From the NCBI RefSeq assembly GCF_003576475.1, contig NZ_QWGR01000002.1, forward strand, positions 186,001 through 250,000: a stretch of 64,000 nt of DNA. The letters run 5' to 3'. This document shows, piece by piece, positions 34,047 to 43,571 of the stretch. The notes beneath the pieces are model-generated. The model saw only the letters and a program-made list of their open reading frames with translations. It was not told the DNA's origin and did no database searches. The stretch comes from Maribellus luteus. Its GTDB lineage: Bacteria > Bacteroidota > Bacteroidia > Bacteroidales > Prolixibacteraceae. Position numbers and translations under genes: made by a program. Each line of letters opens with the position of its first letter. Positions within the stretch are counted from its first letter, which is position 1.

Positions 34047-35441
34047 TTAACGAAGGGTGCCGGTTCGCATGTACATAAAGCCGTCGTCTTTATTATCGAC
34101 TATGTACAGAGACAAGCTTCCGTCAATTGCATTGGCATAAGGGTTTGAAACCAGGGTGAAGCCTTCGGGCTGGATCATTTTATTGACCATACCTTCTATT
34201 TCCTGTCTTACATCGTCGGTAATGTAGCTGGAGTATCCGCCGTTGCCTTTTTCTGTGTCGAGTTTAAACACGATTTGGTCGCTTCCCGTTGTTTCATAGG
34301 TAAAGTAAACGTCGTAGAAAGGGTCGCGGTCGCCGCCCTGGTATACAAAGCTGAAAAAGTTGTAGGTGTTATTCAGTTTTGGATTGAAATAGCCCAGGTA
34401 GATACTGAAATCAGAGAAATAAGGGCTGCTTTCCGCACCGAAATAAGTACTGAGGTTCCCGTACCTGAAACCGCCTTCGAATGCGGGTCTTGAACTCCAG
34501 AAGCGGCCACCATCGTTGAGGCTTATGCCATTAACTCTAAGGAAGTGCTCAACCCCATCGTCAACAGGTACCATGGTGCGTACACTTGAATAAAAGGACG
34601 ATTCGCTGCCATTGTCGAGGGTTACGTTCAAGACTTTCGAAATGCCTTCACCTTCCGTCAGCTCTCCAAAAGTTATTGTACTGAAGGCTTCCATTCCGGG
34701 AACGGCAAGCGGTCGTGTGAGCTTCAGACCATCTTCGGTGTAATAGAAACCGATTTTCTGATTCTCTAACTGGCTTTTTTCGTTGTAATAATAAAAACCA
34801 ATAGAACGGCTAAAAAATCCCATGCTCAGTTGCAGTTTGGGGGCTTCGCCTTTGTGGAGATAGTTAAACAGAACGGTGTTGTCGACAAATTGCTTGAACT
34901 TTAATTCTGACAATAAAAACCTGTTCATGTCCCACGATGCGCTGGTGGCAGGAGTCATTATCATTTTTGAATTCCCGTCACTAAGGACGATTTTTTCTTC
35001 TGAATAGCTTTCAATCTGGTATTGAAAGGTTGAGATGTAGCCCAGTTCATACAGCTTATGTATAAAGCAGTAAGTCTCGAACGATAATTCGAAGTTGCCA
35101 ACATGCTTTACTGCATATCGGATATCGTTTTGCTTTTTGGAGGCATCAAAGGGCTTTGTGCCGTATGCGTAGTTGTACTCGTAATAGTCGCCGACCATTT
35201 CGCAGGTTCCGTCGCTGTTAAATTTTACAGCTGTATTAAAACCTCCCACATTGTCTCCGTCAGGTTTTAAAACAAACTCCCAGCCATGTTCAGAACCGGT
35301 AAGCAGCTCGGTAATCTTTTGTTCGTGTTCTTCTGCTGTCAACCGATCGTCGGGGAAAGGGTTGTACGAAGAGTCGTCGCACCCGTTTAATACTATAATC
35401 CCCAGCAGCAACAGTATTGATAGTTTAATAATATTTCGCAT
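34047..35441 (-). CDS. DUF4302 domain-containing lipoprotein
   Basis: A 464-residue lipoprotein with lipobox VLNGC (Cys21) and the family start DRLTAEEHEQKITELLTGSEH leading to GWEFVLKPDG. It has tryptophan- and tyrosine-rich beta-segments throughout. DUF4302 proteins are encoded with SusC/SusD pairs and an HExxH lipoprotein peptidase, as here. The start is placed at ATG 35441 because the codon at 35462 is TTG. Function unknown; a surface binding role is inferred from position. Confidence 0.88.
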   Translation of the reverse strand: MRNIIKLSILLLLGIIVLNGCDDSSYNPFPDDRLTAEEHEQKITELLTGSEHGWEFVLKPDGDNVGGFNTAVKFNSDGTCEMVGDYYEYNYAYGTKPFDASKKQNDIRYAVKHVGNFELSFETYCFIHKLYELGYISTFQYQIESYSEEKIVLSDGNSKMIMTPATSASWDMNRFLLSELKFKQFVDNTVLFNYLHKGEAPKLQLSMGFFSRSIGFYYYNEKSQLENQKIGFYYTEDGLKLTRPLAVPGMEAFSTITFGELTEGEGISKVLNVTLDNGSESSFYSSVRTMVPVDDGVEHFLRVNGISLNDGGRFWSSRPAFEGGFRYGNLSTYFGAESSPYFSDFSIYLGYFNPKLNNTYNFFSFVYQGGDRDPFYDVYFTYETTGSDQIVFKLDTEKGNGGYSSYITDDVRQEIEGMVNKMIQPEGFTLVSNPYANAIDGSLSLYIVDNKDDGFMYMRTGTLR

Positions 35442-35499
35442 TTTGAATTTGTTTGTGTTCAATTATTCTTAATGATGTATTGACAGTTTTCTTGGTCTA

Positions 35500-36414
35500 T
35501 CAGCTATGTTCCTCGATATATTTAGTGATCCATTCTTCCATCTCATCCCCAATGCGTTGAATGTCTATTCCCAGATTTTTGTAGTACTCGATTAAAAGAC
35601 TGTATTTTTTATGTATTTTTTCGAATTCGGTAATTCCGATGTAGTCATAGCCGGTTCCGTCCTCATTCACTATTCTAAACAGGCTATTCATAACTGTTTC
35701 TTTCGAGCGTGTAACTGCAATTTCAGAAAGTGTGGCAAAATCTTCCATTTCGTTTGATGCTCCATAGGGGCGGATAAATCCGCGGGTTAAGGCCTCCAAG
35801 GGGCTTAACGAAGAAAAATGGGTGTTTTTAAGGTACAGGCCTTTGCTGATATCAGTATAGCCTTTGGGCAAGCCATATCTGCGGTTGAGAATGTGTGCAA
35901 ACTCGTGGTGAAGTATTTTTTGAAGTTCCAAGCGGTAATCCAGGTAACGATTGGGTGCCATATCTGGGGCGTAGTCATTTACCAGGCCAATGTTAATACG
36001 GTACTGCGAATCGGCCTGTCCGGCGGCACTCATACTGGACCCGTTTTCTTCTCCATAATTAATGGCTCCACCAATCAGCACAATCTCACGTGGTAGATTC
36101 TTGCGCAGAAATTCGTCGCTGTAATAAGGCTTGAACCAAATTTCTTCCATTAACAGAATAAAATCGTACACCTTTTCTACCTTGGGAGGAAAAGCGTTGG
36201 CATCGTTTCCGATAAAGTGCGAATCCCAGTTGTAAATAATCTTGGACTCGTATTTCTGGTATATCTCGTATATCTTTTTACCGAGAACAGTGGTGGTGTC
36301 AACATCCATTTCCTGGTATTCGTATGGCTCTATTTCCAGCGTATCATCTGAGTTACAGGCATTCATCAGAAAGACAAATGCAGAAACTGAAAGCAATAAA
36401 TATATTTTTTTCAT
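35500..36414 (-). CDS. Putative zinc-binding metallopeptidase lipoprotein
   Basis: A 304-residue lipoprotein with lipobox LMNAC (Cys20). The zinc motif HHEFAH gives HExxH at residues 170-174, with RRYGLPKGY just after. This family is called putative zinc-binding metallopeptidase in SusC/D loci and has a short core ending near residue 250. The third zinc ligand cannot be assigned with confidence. The start is ATG 36414, 8 bases after the SusD stop. It probably cuts peptides at the outer membrane surface before uptake. Confidence 0.85.
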   Translation of the reverse strand: MKKIYLLLSVSAFVFLMNACNSDDTLEIEPYEYQEMDVDTTTVLGKKIYEIYQKYESKIIYNWDSHFIGNDANAFPPKVEKVYDFILLMEEIWFKPYYSDEFLRKNLPREIVLIGGAINYGEENGSSMSAAGQADSQYRINIGLVNDYAPDMAPNRYLDYRLELQKILHHEFAHILNRRYGLPKGYTDISKGLYLKNTHFSSLSPLEALTRGFIRPYGASNEMEDFATLSEIAVTRSKETVMNSLFRIVNEDGTGYDYIGITEFEKIHKKYSLLIEYYKNLGIDIQRIGDEMEEWITKYIEEHS

Positions 36415-36422
36415 GGTCAAAA

Positions 36423-37853
36423 TTATCTTGGGTTCTTTTCAATTTCAGGATTATTAATCAATTCGTTGTCAGGGATCTGCAATACGTAGCGAAGGTCGTT
36501 TTGCTCCAGTGTATACAGTTGCCCGTTAAAATAGTGTATGATCTCAGGAGCTCCGTTGCGTTTCAGGTCAAACCACCGGTGTCCCTCGTAACACAACTCC
36601 TTGCGTCGTTCAAGCAAAACAGCGTCTATCAATTCCTGCTGTGTTTTGAAATTGCTGAATTTGTAGGAAACGTAATATTTCGGACGGAACCTAACCTTGC
36701 GTAAAGTGTTCAGGTCGCGGATGGCCTCGGCTTTGTTGTCGTCGCCTCCTAGTTTGGCATAGGCTTCGGCCCGGTTTAGCAGCACTTCTTCTGTTCTGAA
36801 CAGCGGGAAATTGTACTGTTGGTAACTTAGCGAAAGCTTTGTTGTGATGTAGTTGGGCGCGGAAGGATTGGTAAAAGTGAAATTTTGTTCACGCCGTAAA
36901 TCGCGGTATTCATAAGTATGCAGAAAATCGTTGGCATAATAACCACTTCGCAGATAATTTACAGCAAAATAACCGGGGCGAATGAACAATACGTTTTCCC
37001 TGTCGTCGGTAAAATAATTGTTGGCATGTGGCAGCGGTTCAAATACCTCACCTTCGTCCACGTTCGGAAATTCATTGTGGTCGAGCAAGGTTGAATTGAT
37101 GGCCCAGGCCTTATTACTGTATTCGAGCGTTTGCTGGTAATCACCTTTATACAGGTAAAAACGCGAGGCAAAAGCCAGGGCCGAAACTTTGGTAAAATGA
37201 AATTTTGGTTTTTCAATGAATTCGTCATTGATCAGTTCAAGGCCTTTTAGCAGGTCGTCCTCAATCTGTTTGTACACTTCGGCCACGGTATTCCTTTTAA
37301 AGTAATGGAATCCTGCCTCAAGCGGCTCCAGCAAAACCGGTACACCTAAATCAGTTTCTGCGGTGGCCGGGTCGTAGTGTTTGCCAAAAAGGTTAACCAA
37401 ACTAAAGTAGGAATAAGCACGCAAAAGCAGTGATTCTCCCAGAATAGACGCTGCAAAGTCTTTGTCTCCTTCCGCATCCATTACCTTGGCAATTACCAGG
37501 TTCAGTTTGTAAATATCAGCGTAGTACCAGCGCCAGGCATATTCGGGCGATGAGGCTTGGTCGCTCGCCCGCTGGTCGATCCACAGGTAAGCCTTACTCC
37601 ATTCCGAATAAACACTCGGGTTATTGAATGACGTGTAGTTTTTGGCTGCTACATCGTCTGTCATCAGGTCGGTAAAGGCGTGGTAAACTCCGGGCAAACC
37701 ACCCACCATTACAGCATGGTAGTCTTCCACGGTATGGGGCACCACTCTGTCCACCGGATCGGTGCTGAGTTGGTCTTCACACGAGGTGAAAAGCAGCGTG
37801 GCGAAAAGAAGGGTCCCGCTTAATTTTTGAAAATATTTTTTGTTGAAAATCAT
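36423..37853 (-). CDS. SusD/RagB family nutrient-binding lipoprotein (locus 1)
   Basis: A 476-residue lipoprotein with lipobox LFTSC (Cys25). SusD N-terminal part CEDQLSTDPVDRVVPHTVED, TPR-like helices (SILGESLLLRAYSYFSLVNLFG, LAFASRFYLYKGDYQQTLEY), and the C-terminal RagB/SusD signature EEVLLNRAEAYAKLGG...LLERRKELCYEGHRWFDLKRNG. It forms the lid of the SusC pore and binds substrate. It lies 21 bases after susC. Confidence 0.95.
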   Translation of the reverse strand: MIFNKKYFQKLSGTLLFATLLFTSCEDQLSTDPVDRVVPHTVEDYHAVMVGGLPGVYHAFTDLMTDDVAAKNYTSFNNPSVYSEWSKAYLWIDQRASDQASSPEYAWRWYYADIYKLNLVIAKVMDAEGDKDFAASILGESLLLRAYSYFSLVNLFGKHYDPATAETDLGVPVLLEPLEAGFHYFKRNTVAEVYKQIEDDLLKGLELINDEFIEKPKFHFTKVSALAFASRFYLYKGDYQQTLEYSNKAWAINSTLLDHNEFPNVDEGEVFEPLPHANNYFTDDRENVLFIRPGYFAVNYLRSGYYANDFLHTYEYRDLRREQNFTFTNPSAPNYITTKLSLSYQQYNFPLFRTEEVLLNRAEAYAKLGGDDNKAEAIRDLNTLRKVRFRPKYYVSYKFSNFKTQQELIDAVLLERRKELCYEGHRWFDLKRNGAPEIIHYFNGQLYTLEQNDLRYVLQIPDNELINNPEIEKNPR

Positions 37854-37874
37854 ATTTAACTACTTATTTGTTTC

Positions 37875-40800
37875 TTAAAAATTGGCTTTCACACTAAATG
37901 TAAAGGAGGTTTGAAGTGGAATATTCGAACCTTGCACCATGGCTTCCGGATCGCGGCCGTTCAGGTCTTTGTGGGTAAGCGACCATAGGTTTTGTCCCTG
38001 TATCTGCAGGTGGATATCGCCAACCCCGGTAACTTTGTGCTTTTCTTTCCGAAGGTTATAGCCGATCGCAGCATTGCGCAGTTTTAGGTACGATGCATTC
38101 ACCACCCGGATGTTGCTGTTGTTGTACATGTAGGGAATGTCATATCCCTGTATCTGCATGGCATACTGTGTTTCCAGGTCGAGAATGGCCGGTACACTGG
38201 TGTACTGTTCATCGCCGGGGAATTGCCAGCGGTTCACCATTTCCTGCGAAACGTTTTTGGTGTCCTCGTAATAATACTGGTAAACCGGGTCGAGCCGCGT
38301 TTTATTTCCGCCACTGTATACAAACAGCAACGAAAAGTTGAAGTCTTTGTACGTCAATGTATTCGTGATCCCTCCCGAGTATACGGGCTCGCGGCTTCCC
38401 ATGTATTCCAGCGCATCCATGTCGCGGGTCGAAAGGTCCATTCCGTACACTACATTGTCATCAGCGTCATAGAAAGTCGGGATACCGGCTTCATCCAGTC
38501 CGGCAAAGCGGAAAGCATAAATACCGGTCATCGGGTTTCCTTCCACAGGTGCGACTATATTGCTTGCTGTAAGCGTACGAAGTGTTGGGGTATAAAAAGC
38601 CTCGAGAACTTCGTTTTTGTTATAACCAAAGGTGAAGTTGGTTGACCACGTAAGTTTGTTTGTCCGTATGTTGGTCGAGGACAGTGCCAGTTCGATTCCC
38701 TGGTTACGCATACTTGCCCAGTTCAGGTTTACCTGGTCGAAACCGGTAACCCTGGAAACCGGATATGGGCTGATGAGATCGAAGTTACTGCGGTTGTAGT
38801 ATTCCACGCTACCGCTGATATTGTTTTTAATCGAAAAGTCGACAGCCAGGTTATAAATATGTTCCTTTTCCCACTGTAAATCCGGGTTGGGCGGTTGCAT
38901 TACATAGAGTACTTCTTCTTTGTCGGTAGGGTCGATGGCATACGACAGGTCATAATAGGCCAACACTTGTGGCGAGAAGCTTCCCGAAACGTTGCCTCTA
39001 AGACCAAATGATCCTCTCAGTGCAAGGTTGGAAAAGAACTTCTGATCTTTCATAAAGCCTTCCTGGGTGATGTTCCAGTTGGCGCCCAAGCTCCATATAG
39101 GTAGGAAACGGTAACGGGCAGCTCTTCCAAACTGGTTCGACCCGTCCGAACGCATGTTCCCGTTAAGGGTATATCTTCCTTTGTAGGTATAGGTTGCAGT
39201 GGCAAAGTACGAGAACAAGTAGGTTGGGCTGGTATTTAAGCCAAAATACGGATCGAGCGAATAAACTTCGGCGCGTTTAATGGGCAAGTAGCTCGGATTG
39301 GCTGATTTGCCGCGGTAGTATTCGTAGCCGTAACCAAATACATAAGAATAATCGTAGATTTTGCTCCGGTATTCCTGTCCTCCAAAAAGATCTACCTTGT
39401 GGTCGTCAAATATTTTCGACCAGGCAATCGTATTTCGGTTGGTAAAAAACGAACTGCGGTCGTCGTTGGTTTGCATCAGCCCGCCGCGGGGAAGAATGCT
39501 TACACCTTCGGAGGGGGCATCTTCATCGTCCGAATCAACAAAAAAGTAATCGGAATTATCGCGGTAAACATTGGCCACGTTCGAATTCTCGGTATAGATC
39601 CGCTCAACATGGGCATAGGTTTTCCGGAACGAAACAATCGAGTTTAAATCGATATTGGGATGGATTTTCCAGTTCAGATCAATTTGACAAAGTGCATCGA
39701 TGTTGCTCAGGTTCGAAAATGAGTTTTCAATTTCGTTGAAAATGTTCATTTTCGATTTGTTGTAGGTATAGTAATAGTCCGATCCGTCAGCTTCTTGTTC
39801 GGGGATGGCCCGGCTGGTTGACAACGCATATACATATGGGTTGGTGTTGGAATTAAATATTTCCTGTTCCTTATTGCTGACGTTGAATTTGATGCCTGCC
39901 CTGAAGTTTCTGGCAACATTGTAATTGGCTTTAAAGTTGGCAATGAAGCGATCGGTGCTTTGCCCGACTGTATTGCCCATATCCTTGAAATAATTCAACG
40001 AAAAGTAATATTGTGCACGTTCAGTACCGGAAGTGATACTAACGTTGTGCTCCATTTTAAAAGAGTTTCTGAACAGCAGGTCGAACCAGTCGGTATTTTC
40101 TTTCCGAAGGCGGTAAACTTCCTGTTGAAATTGTTCGTCGGTAATCGATTTGTCGTAGTAGCGCATCACGGCCTGTCCAAAACCTCCGGCATAGTAATCG
40201 AGGTTGTTGTAGTTCATCAGGCCTTTGTTGAACATTTCTTTCGACAGTAATATCCTGTCGTTGGAATTCATCATGTAAAAATCAGCGATTTCAGGCTTCA
40301 TTTCTGTGGTGAAGTTTCCTGCATAATCAATGCTAAAGTGATCTTTTTTCCCACGTTTGGTAGTAACCACAATTACCCCGTTTACGGCTTGTGTGCCGTA
40401 AAGCGCAGTGGCCGATGCATCTTTCAATATCGAAATTTCTTCAATATCATTGGGGTTCAAGCCGCCAATTGCCGAACTAACCAGGGTTGTTGGGTCTCCG
40501 GAATACAATTCGTTGGGATTGATTTTTACGGCATCTTCCATTACCACACCATCGATAACCCACAATGGCTCGCGGTTACCACTGATCGATGAATTTCCTC
40601 TGATTCGGATCTTGCTTCTTGATCCGGTGGTTCCCGAAACGTTTTCAATTTGTACACCGGCCACCTGTCCCTGAAGCATTTTATCAACTGTTTCGAGTCC
40701 CGGTTGCTGAACATCAGCCATTTTTACTTTCTGTACCGACCCTGTAAACTCGCGGCGGTCAACATTCTGAAACCCGGTAACTACTACTTCGTCCAATCCC

Positions 40801-41432
40801 TGCAGAGAGAGTTTTAATGCAATGTTATAGTGGTTCTTATCATCAATCGCAACCACGTTTTCCTGGTATCCGATCATGTTAACCGTAATGCTTTTTACTT
40901 CTTCGGGAATAGTGATTTCAAACGTTCCGTCGAGCAGGGTAGTTGTGCCCTGAAGTAGCCCGTTTATGCGGTAAGTAATGGTTGCAGCTATTATACCTTC
41001 TCCGTTTTCATCTGTTACCAACCCGGTAATTGTCCGCTTTTTTTCCTGCACGTTTTTTACTGGTACAACTACCGGTTCTTCCTTTTTTTCTGCAGGAGCC
41101 GGAGTAAGTACGATTATTTTTTCTTTTACTTCCACATCCACCGAAAGCTGATCCGACAAGGCATCAAGGATCTTCTCCGCACTGTCGCGCAGATTCACCT
41201 GAATCGATTTCTTAGTATCGATATTGGTGGTGCTGTAGAAGAAATTTTTCCCGGTTTGCTTTTTTAAGTGGTCCATCACCTGCTTTACGGTCACGGTTGC
41301 AGTGCCCGATTGTGGATTTTCAGCAGAGCTAAAATACGCTGTACTGAACAAGGTCAGTAGCAAAAAGGTAAATGCAGTTTTTCGCATCATTTTTTGTAAA
41401 TTCTTAATCATGTATGGTTTGTTTTTTTGCAT
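37875..41432 (-). CDS. SusC/RagA family TonB-linked outer membrane transporter (locus 1)
   Basis: An 1185-residue outer membrane protein. Signal peptide (residues 20-37), STN domain about 45-110 (VTVKQVMDHLKKQTGKNFFY), carboxypeptidase-like repeat about 132-212, plug about 215-345 with SRSKIRIRGNSSISG and LKDASATALYGTQAVNGVIVVTTKRG, then a 22-stranded barrel. It ends TSFTFSVKANF with terminal aromatic. An STN domain shows it can be a signalling receptor for the FecR/ECF sigma pair just upstream. The substrate is probably peptide (see neighbours), unlike glycan SusC proteins. Start ATG 41432; ATGs 7 and 14 codons later are alternatives. Confidence 0.95.
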   Translation of the reverse strand: MQKNKPYMIKNLQKMMRKTAFTFLLLTLFSTAYFSSAENPQSGTATVTVKQVMDHLKKQTGKNFFYSTTNIDTKKSIQVNLRDSAEKILDALSDQLSVDVEVKEKIIVLTPAPAEKKEEPVVVPVKNVQEKKRTITGLVTDENGEGIIAATITYRINGLLQGTTTLLDGTFEITIPEEVKSITVNMIGYQENVVAIDDKNHYNIALKLSLQGLDEVVVTGFQNVDRREFTGSVQKVKMADVQQPGLETVDKMLQGQVAGVQIENVSGTTGSRSKIRIRGNSSISGNREPLWVIDGVVMEDAVKINPNELYSGDPTTLVSSAIGGLNPNDIEEISILKDASATALYGTQAVNGVIVVTTKRGKKDHFSIDYAGNFTTEMKPEIADFYMMNSNDRILLSKEMFNKGLMNYNNLDYYAGGFGQAVMRYYDKSITDEQFQQEVYRLRKENTDWFDLLFRNSFKMEHNVSITSGTERAQYYFSLNYFKDMGNTVGQSTDRFIANFKANYNVARNFRAGIKFNVSNKEQEIFNSNTNPYVYALSTSRAIPEQEADGSDYYYTYNKSKMNIFNEIENSFSNLSNIDALCQIDLNWKIHPNIDLNSIVSFRKTYAHVERIYTENSNVANVYRDNSDYFFVDSDDEDAPSEGVSILPRGGLMQTNDDRSSFFTNRNTIAWSKIFDDHKVDLFGGQEYRSKIYDYSYVFGYGYEYYRGKSANPSYLPIKRAEVYSLDPYFGLNTSPTYLFSYFATATYTYKGRYTLNGNMRSDGSNQFGRAARYRFLPIWSLGANWNITQEGFMKDQKFFSNLALRGSFGLRGNVSGSFSPQVLAYYDLSYAIDPTDKEEVLYVMQPPNPDLQWEKEHIYNLAVDFSIKNNISGSVEYYNRSNFDLISPYPVSRVTGFDQVNLNWASMRNQGIELALSSTNIRTNKLTWSTNFTFGYNKNEVLEAFYTPTLRTLTASNIVAPVEGNPMTGIYAFRFAGLDEAGIPTFYDADDNVVYGMDLSTRDMDALEYMGSREPVYSGGITNTLTYKDFNFSLLFVYSGGNKTRLDPVYQYYYEDTKNVSQEMVNRWQFPGDEQYTSVPAILDLETQYAMQIQGYDIPYMYNNSNIRVVNASYLKLRNAAIGYNLRKEKHKVTGVGDIHLQIQGQNLWSLTHKDLNGRDPEAMVQGSNIPLQTSFTFSVKANF

Positions 41433-41530
41433 ATTTCGTGCTATTCACCTTCGGATTTTGGAAATTCAAAGCCCAATGATGACTCTTCTTCGGTTTCAAA
41501 CGAAGACAAATTATATGGATGATCTATCTG

Positions 41531-42514
41531 CTAACTAGAAGGTTGTGATTTAATCTTAATGGTGTTTCCCTCCGTAATAAAATTGATACCTCCGGTTTGG
41601 CTTAGCAGCTGAAGGATTTCGTCGAGCTGCTGGTTTTTATCGTATTGACCGGAATACCTTACCCGGGCAGCTTCTGCATCTGTAAATGCAAAAGATACTT
41701 CGTACCAGCGTTCCAGTTCTTTGGCAATTTCTGAAAGGTTTTTGTCCTCGAAATAAAAAACCCCGTCTTTCCACGATGTATAAAGTTTTACGTCCACATT
41801 TTGAGTGGATATCTCTCCGGTAGCCTCTGAAAATACACATCGTTGCCCGGGGCGCATTAATGTGTTGGGCAGTTCCGGAATGGCCAGGCTAACTGAACCC
41901 TCTACCAGGGTTGTTTCAAAAGTCTGGTCATTATCGTAAACTTTCAAATCGAAGGATGTTCCTTTAACTTCCACATCTCCGCGCGGCGTATGAATAACAA
42001 AAGGCATTTCGGCATTGTGTACGACGTCGAAATAAGCCTGCCCGCTTACAAATACTTCGCGTTTTTTCCCGGTAAACTCCGACGGAAATTCGAGCCTTGT
42101 TTGCGAGTTGATCCATACCTTGGTACCGTCCGGAAGTTCGAAATAATATTCTCCCCCGGTCGGTACTTCCAGTACATTCTTTTTTACGCTGTTTTTTGCC
42201 GTATTATTAAGTGGTGTGATGTTCTCCTGAATAATAATCTGATCCAGACTGTGGTCCAACGAATCCAACAGTTCCACGGTTGGTCCATCGGCTAAATACA
42301 AAGTTGCTTTTTTTCTTCCGGTATATTGCTCCTGTGCTGTCATTTCACTAACCGGATTGGTCCGGAGCAAGGGAATCAATATCAGAACAGCCAATACTGC
42401 AACCAGGGTTGTGCTTCCCACTCTAACCGCAATTCTCCGGTGTTGCTTGCGCGTGGCAGCCGAGTTTACGTTTTCCCAGGCTTTATTGACATCATAGCGT
42501 CTTTTGTCTTCCAT
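41531..42514 (-). CDS. FecR family anti-sigma factor (locus 1)
   Basis: A 327-residue inner membrane protein with a short cytosolic N-terminus, one transmembrane helix near residues 31-50 (VGSTTLVAVLAVLILIPLL) and a periplasmic FecR domain (VLEVPTGGEYYFELPDGTKV, WINSQTRLEFPSEF, VEVKGTSFDLKVYD). A DUF4974-type C-terminus follows (YFEDKNLSEIAKELERWYEV). The anti-sigma domain is much reduced. It links the STN domain of the SusC above to the sigma factor encoded upstream. Confidence 0.93.
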   Translation of the reverse strand: MEDKRRYDVNKAWENVNSAATRKQHRRIAVRVGSTTLVAVLAVLILIPLLRTNPVSEMTAQEQYTGRKKATLYLADGPTVELLDSLDHSLDQIIIQENITPLNNTAKNSVKKNVLEVPTGGEYYFELPDGTKVWINSQTRLEFPSEFTGKKREVFVSGQAYFDVVHNAEMPFVIHTPRGDVEVKGTSFDLKVYDNDQTFETTLVEGSVSLAIPELPNTLMRPGQRCVFSEATGEISTQNVDVKLYTSWKDGVFYFEDKNLSEIAKELERWYEVSFAFTDAEAARVRYSGQYDKNQQLDEILQLLSQTGGINFITEGNTIKIKSQPSS

Positions 42515-42578
42515 CGGTTCTTTTGGTTCTGCTTGTTATGTTTTAATGTTTATCTGTAAGTGTTCAAAAAGAAGAAAA

Positions 42579-42592
42579 GGGTGAAAGAAAAA
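42579..42592 (-). promoter_or_regulatory. Shared motif upstream of fecR (locus 1)
   Basis: On the minus strand TTCACCC is followed by TTTT, 65 bases before the fecR start. The same word order occurs 38 bases before fecR of locus 2 (57936). The repetition suggests a regulatory element, possibly the ECF-dependent promoter of the fecR-susCD operon. Confidence 0.4.
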
Positions 42593-42698
42593 CTAATTTT
42601 TTTTTCAAAAAAAATTGCAGGGGAATTGACGGCGTTTTGTTTTATATGTTAGGATACAGCTTTTTGTAGGGTTTCAAGGGGGTGGCTAATACTCTTTT

Positions 42699-43226
42699 TT
42701 ATTCAAATTCGGGCTCAAAAGGATAGGGTACTTGCCCGCGAATGATGCTGATGGCCCTTTTGAGTTGAGTTTTTACCGTATTGATCGAAACACCCAGTAC
42801 ATCCGAGGCTTCAGAGTAAGAAAGGTGCTGAAGGTGAACCATTACAAATACTTCCTTGCAACGGGGCGGAAGATTGTTTAACGCCTGGTTCAGAGCTTTT
42901 TTGTAGTTAATAGTGCCGGGTTTATTTTCATCGGCCGGCAGACTGTTTGTATAGTCATCAATTAAGACATGCTGTTTTCTGATTTTTTGCTTTAAAAATT
43001 TAAGCGCGGCAAATTTTACGCTGCAAAAAAGATAGGCTTCCATCGAGCTTTCTACTTTTTTGTACCTTTTGTATACGATAAAATCTACAAAAAACTGCTG
43101 AACAATATCTTCGGCTTCGCTGTCGTCTTTCACAATTGCATACGCATAATTGCATAACTCGCCGTAGTGCTGTTTAAACAGTACCTCAACTATTTTTTTG
43201 TTTTTATGCTTACCGCCAATTCTCAT
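42699..43226 (-). CDS. ECF sigma factor (SusC/D locus 1)
   Basis: A 175-residue ECF sigma factor of the Bacteroidota FecI-like group. Region 2: LFKQHYGELCNYAYAIVKDDSEAEDIVQQFFVDF (about residues 20-50). Region 4: NNLPPRCKEVFVMVHLQHLSYSEASDVLGVSINTVKTQLKRAISIIR (about 120-165). The ATG at 43226 (MRIGGKHKN) is used; an ATG 10 codons upstream is possible, while the frame start at 43271 is TTG. It precedes FecR by 184 bases, with the shared motif in between. Confidence 0.93.
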   Translation of the reverse strand: MRIGGKHKNKKIVEVLFKQHYGELCNYAYAIVKDDSEAEDIVQQFFVDFIVYKRYKKVESSMEAYLFCSVKFAALKFLKQKIRKQHVLIDDYTNSLPADENKPGTINYKKALNQALNNLPPRCKEVFVMVHLQHLSYSEASDVLGVSINTVKTQLKRAISIIRGQVPYPFEPEFE

Positions 43227-43571
43227 GAAACAACCGAAACCTGCTTTGTCTGTCATGGGCAAAAGCCACAATGCAGAGTCTCTAAATTAACTTTTGTGAA
43301 AACTATCCCTATCAAACACCGTCAGCAAAATTATAAATTCCGACGAATAATGATTTATAAAGCGTAGGATTAACACAAAATGTAAGTTTTGTCTTAATAT
43401 TTGAAATTTTATTGATTGCGCTTTTTTGCTGGTGGTCTGCATGAGATCGGATTCAGAATAATCTTTCCAAAAATTGGGTTTTCAGTGTTGTGTTGCAAGA
43501 AAGCGGACAAACAGACTTCAGGTAAAGAATCGAATTTTAATGGTAACTTCGCTGTAATTATTTATTTTAAT
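43227..43571. other. Divergent region between locus 1 sigma gene and radA
   Basis: 345 bases with no supported gene. An open frame into radA from 43416 has no homology before the conserved MASAKTIY start. The region is AT-rich in its middle and must hold promoters for both sides, but no exact consensus match was found. Confidence 0.6.

Noticed and set aside
43416-43571. 52-codon extension of radA
   Set aside because: Not homologous to RadA, which starts at the zinc finger; the sequence is AT-rich and intergenic in character.
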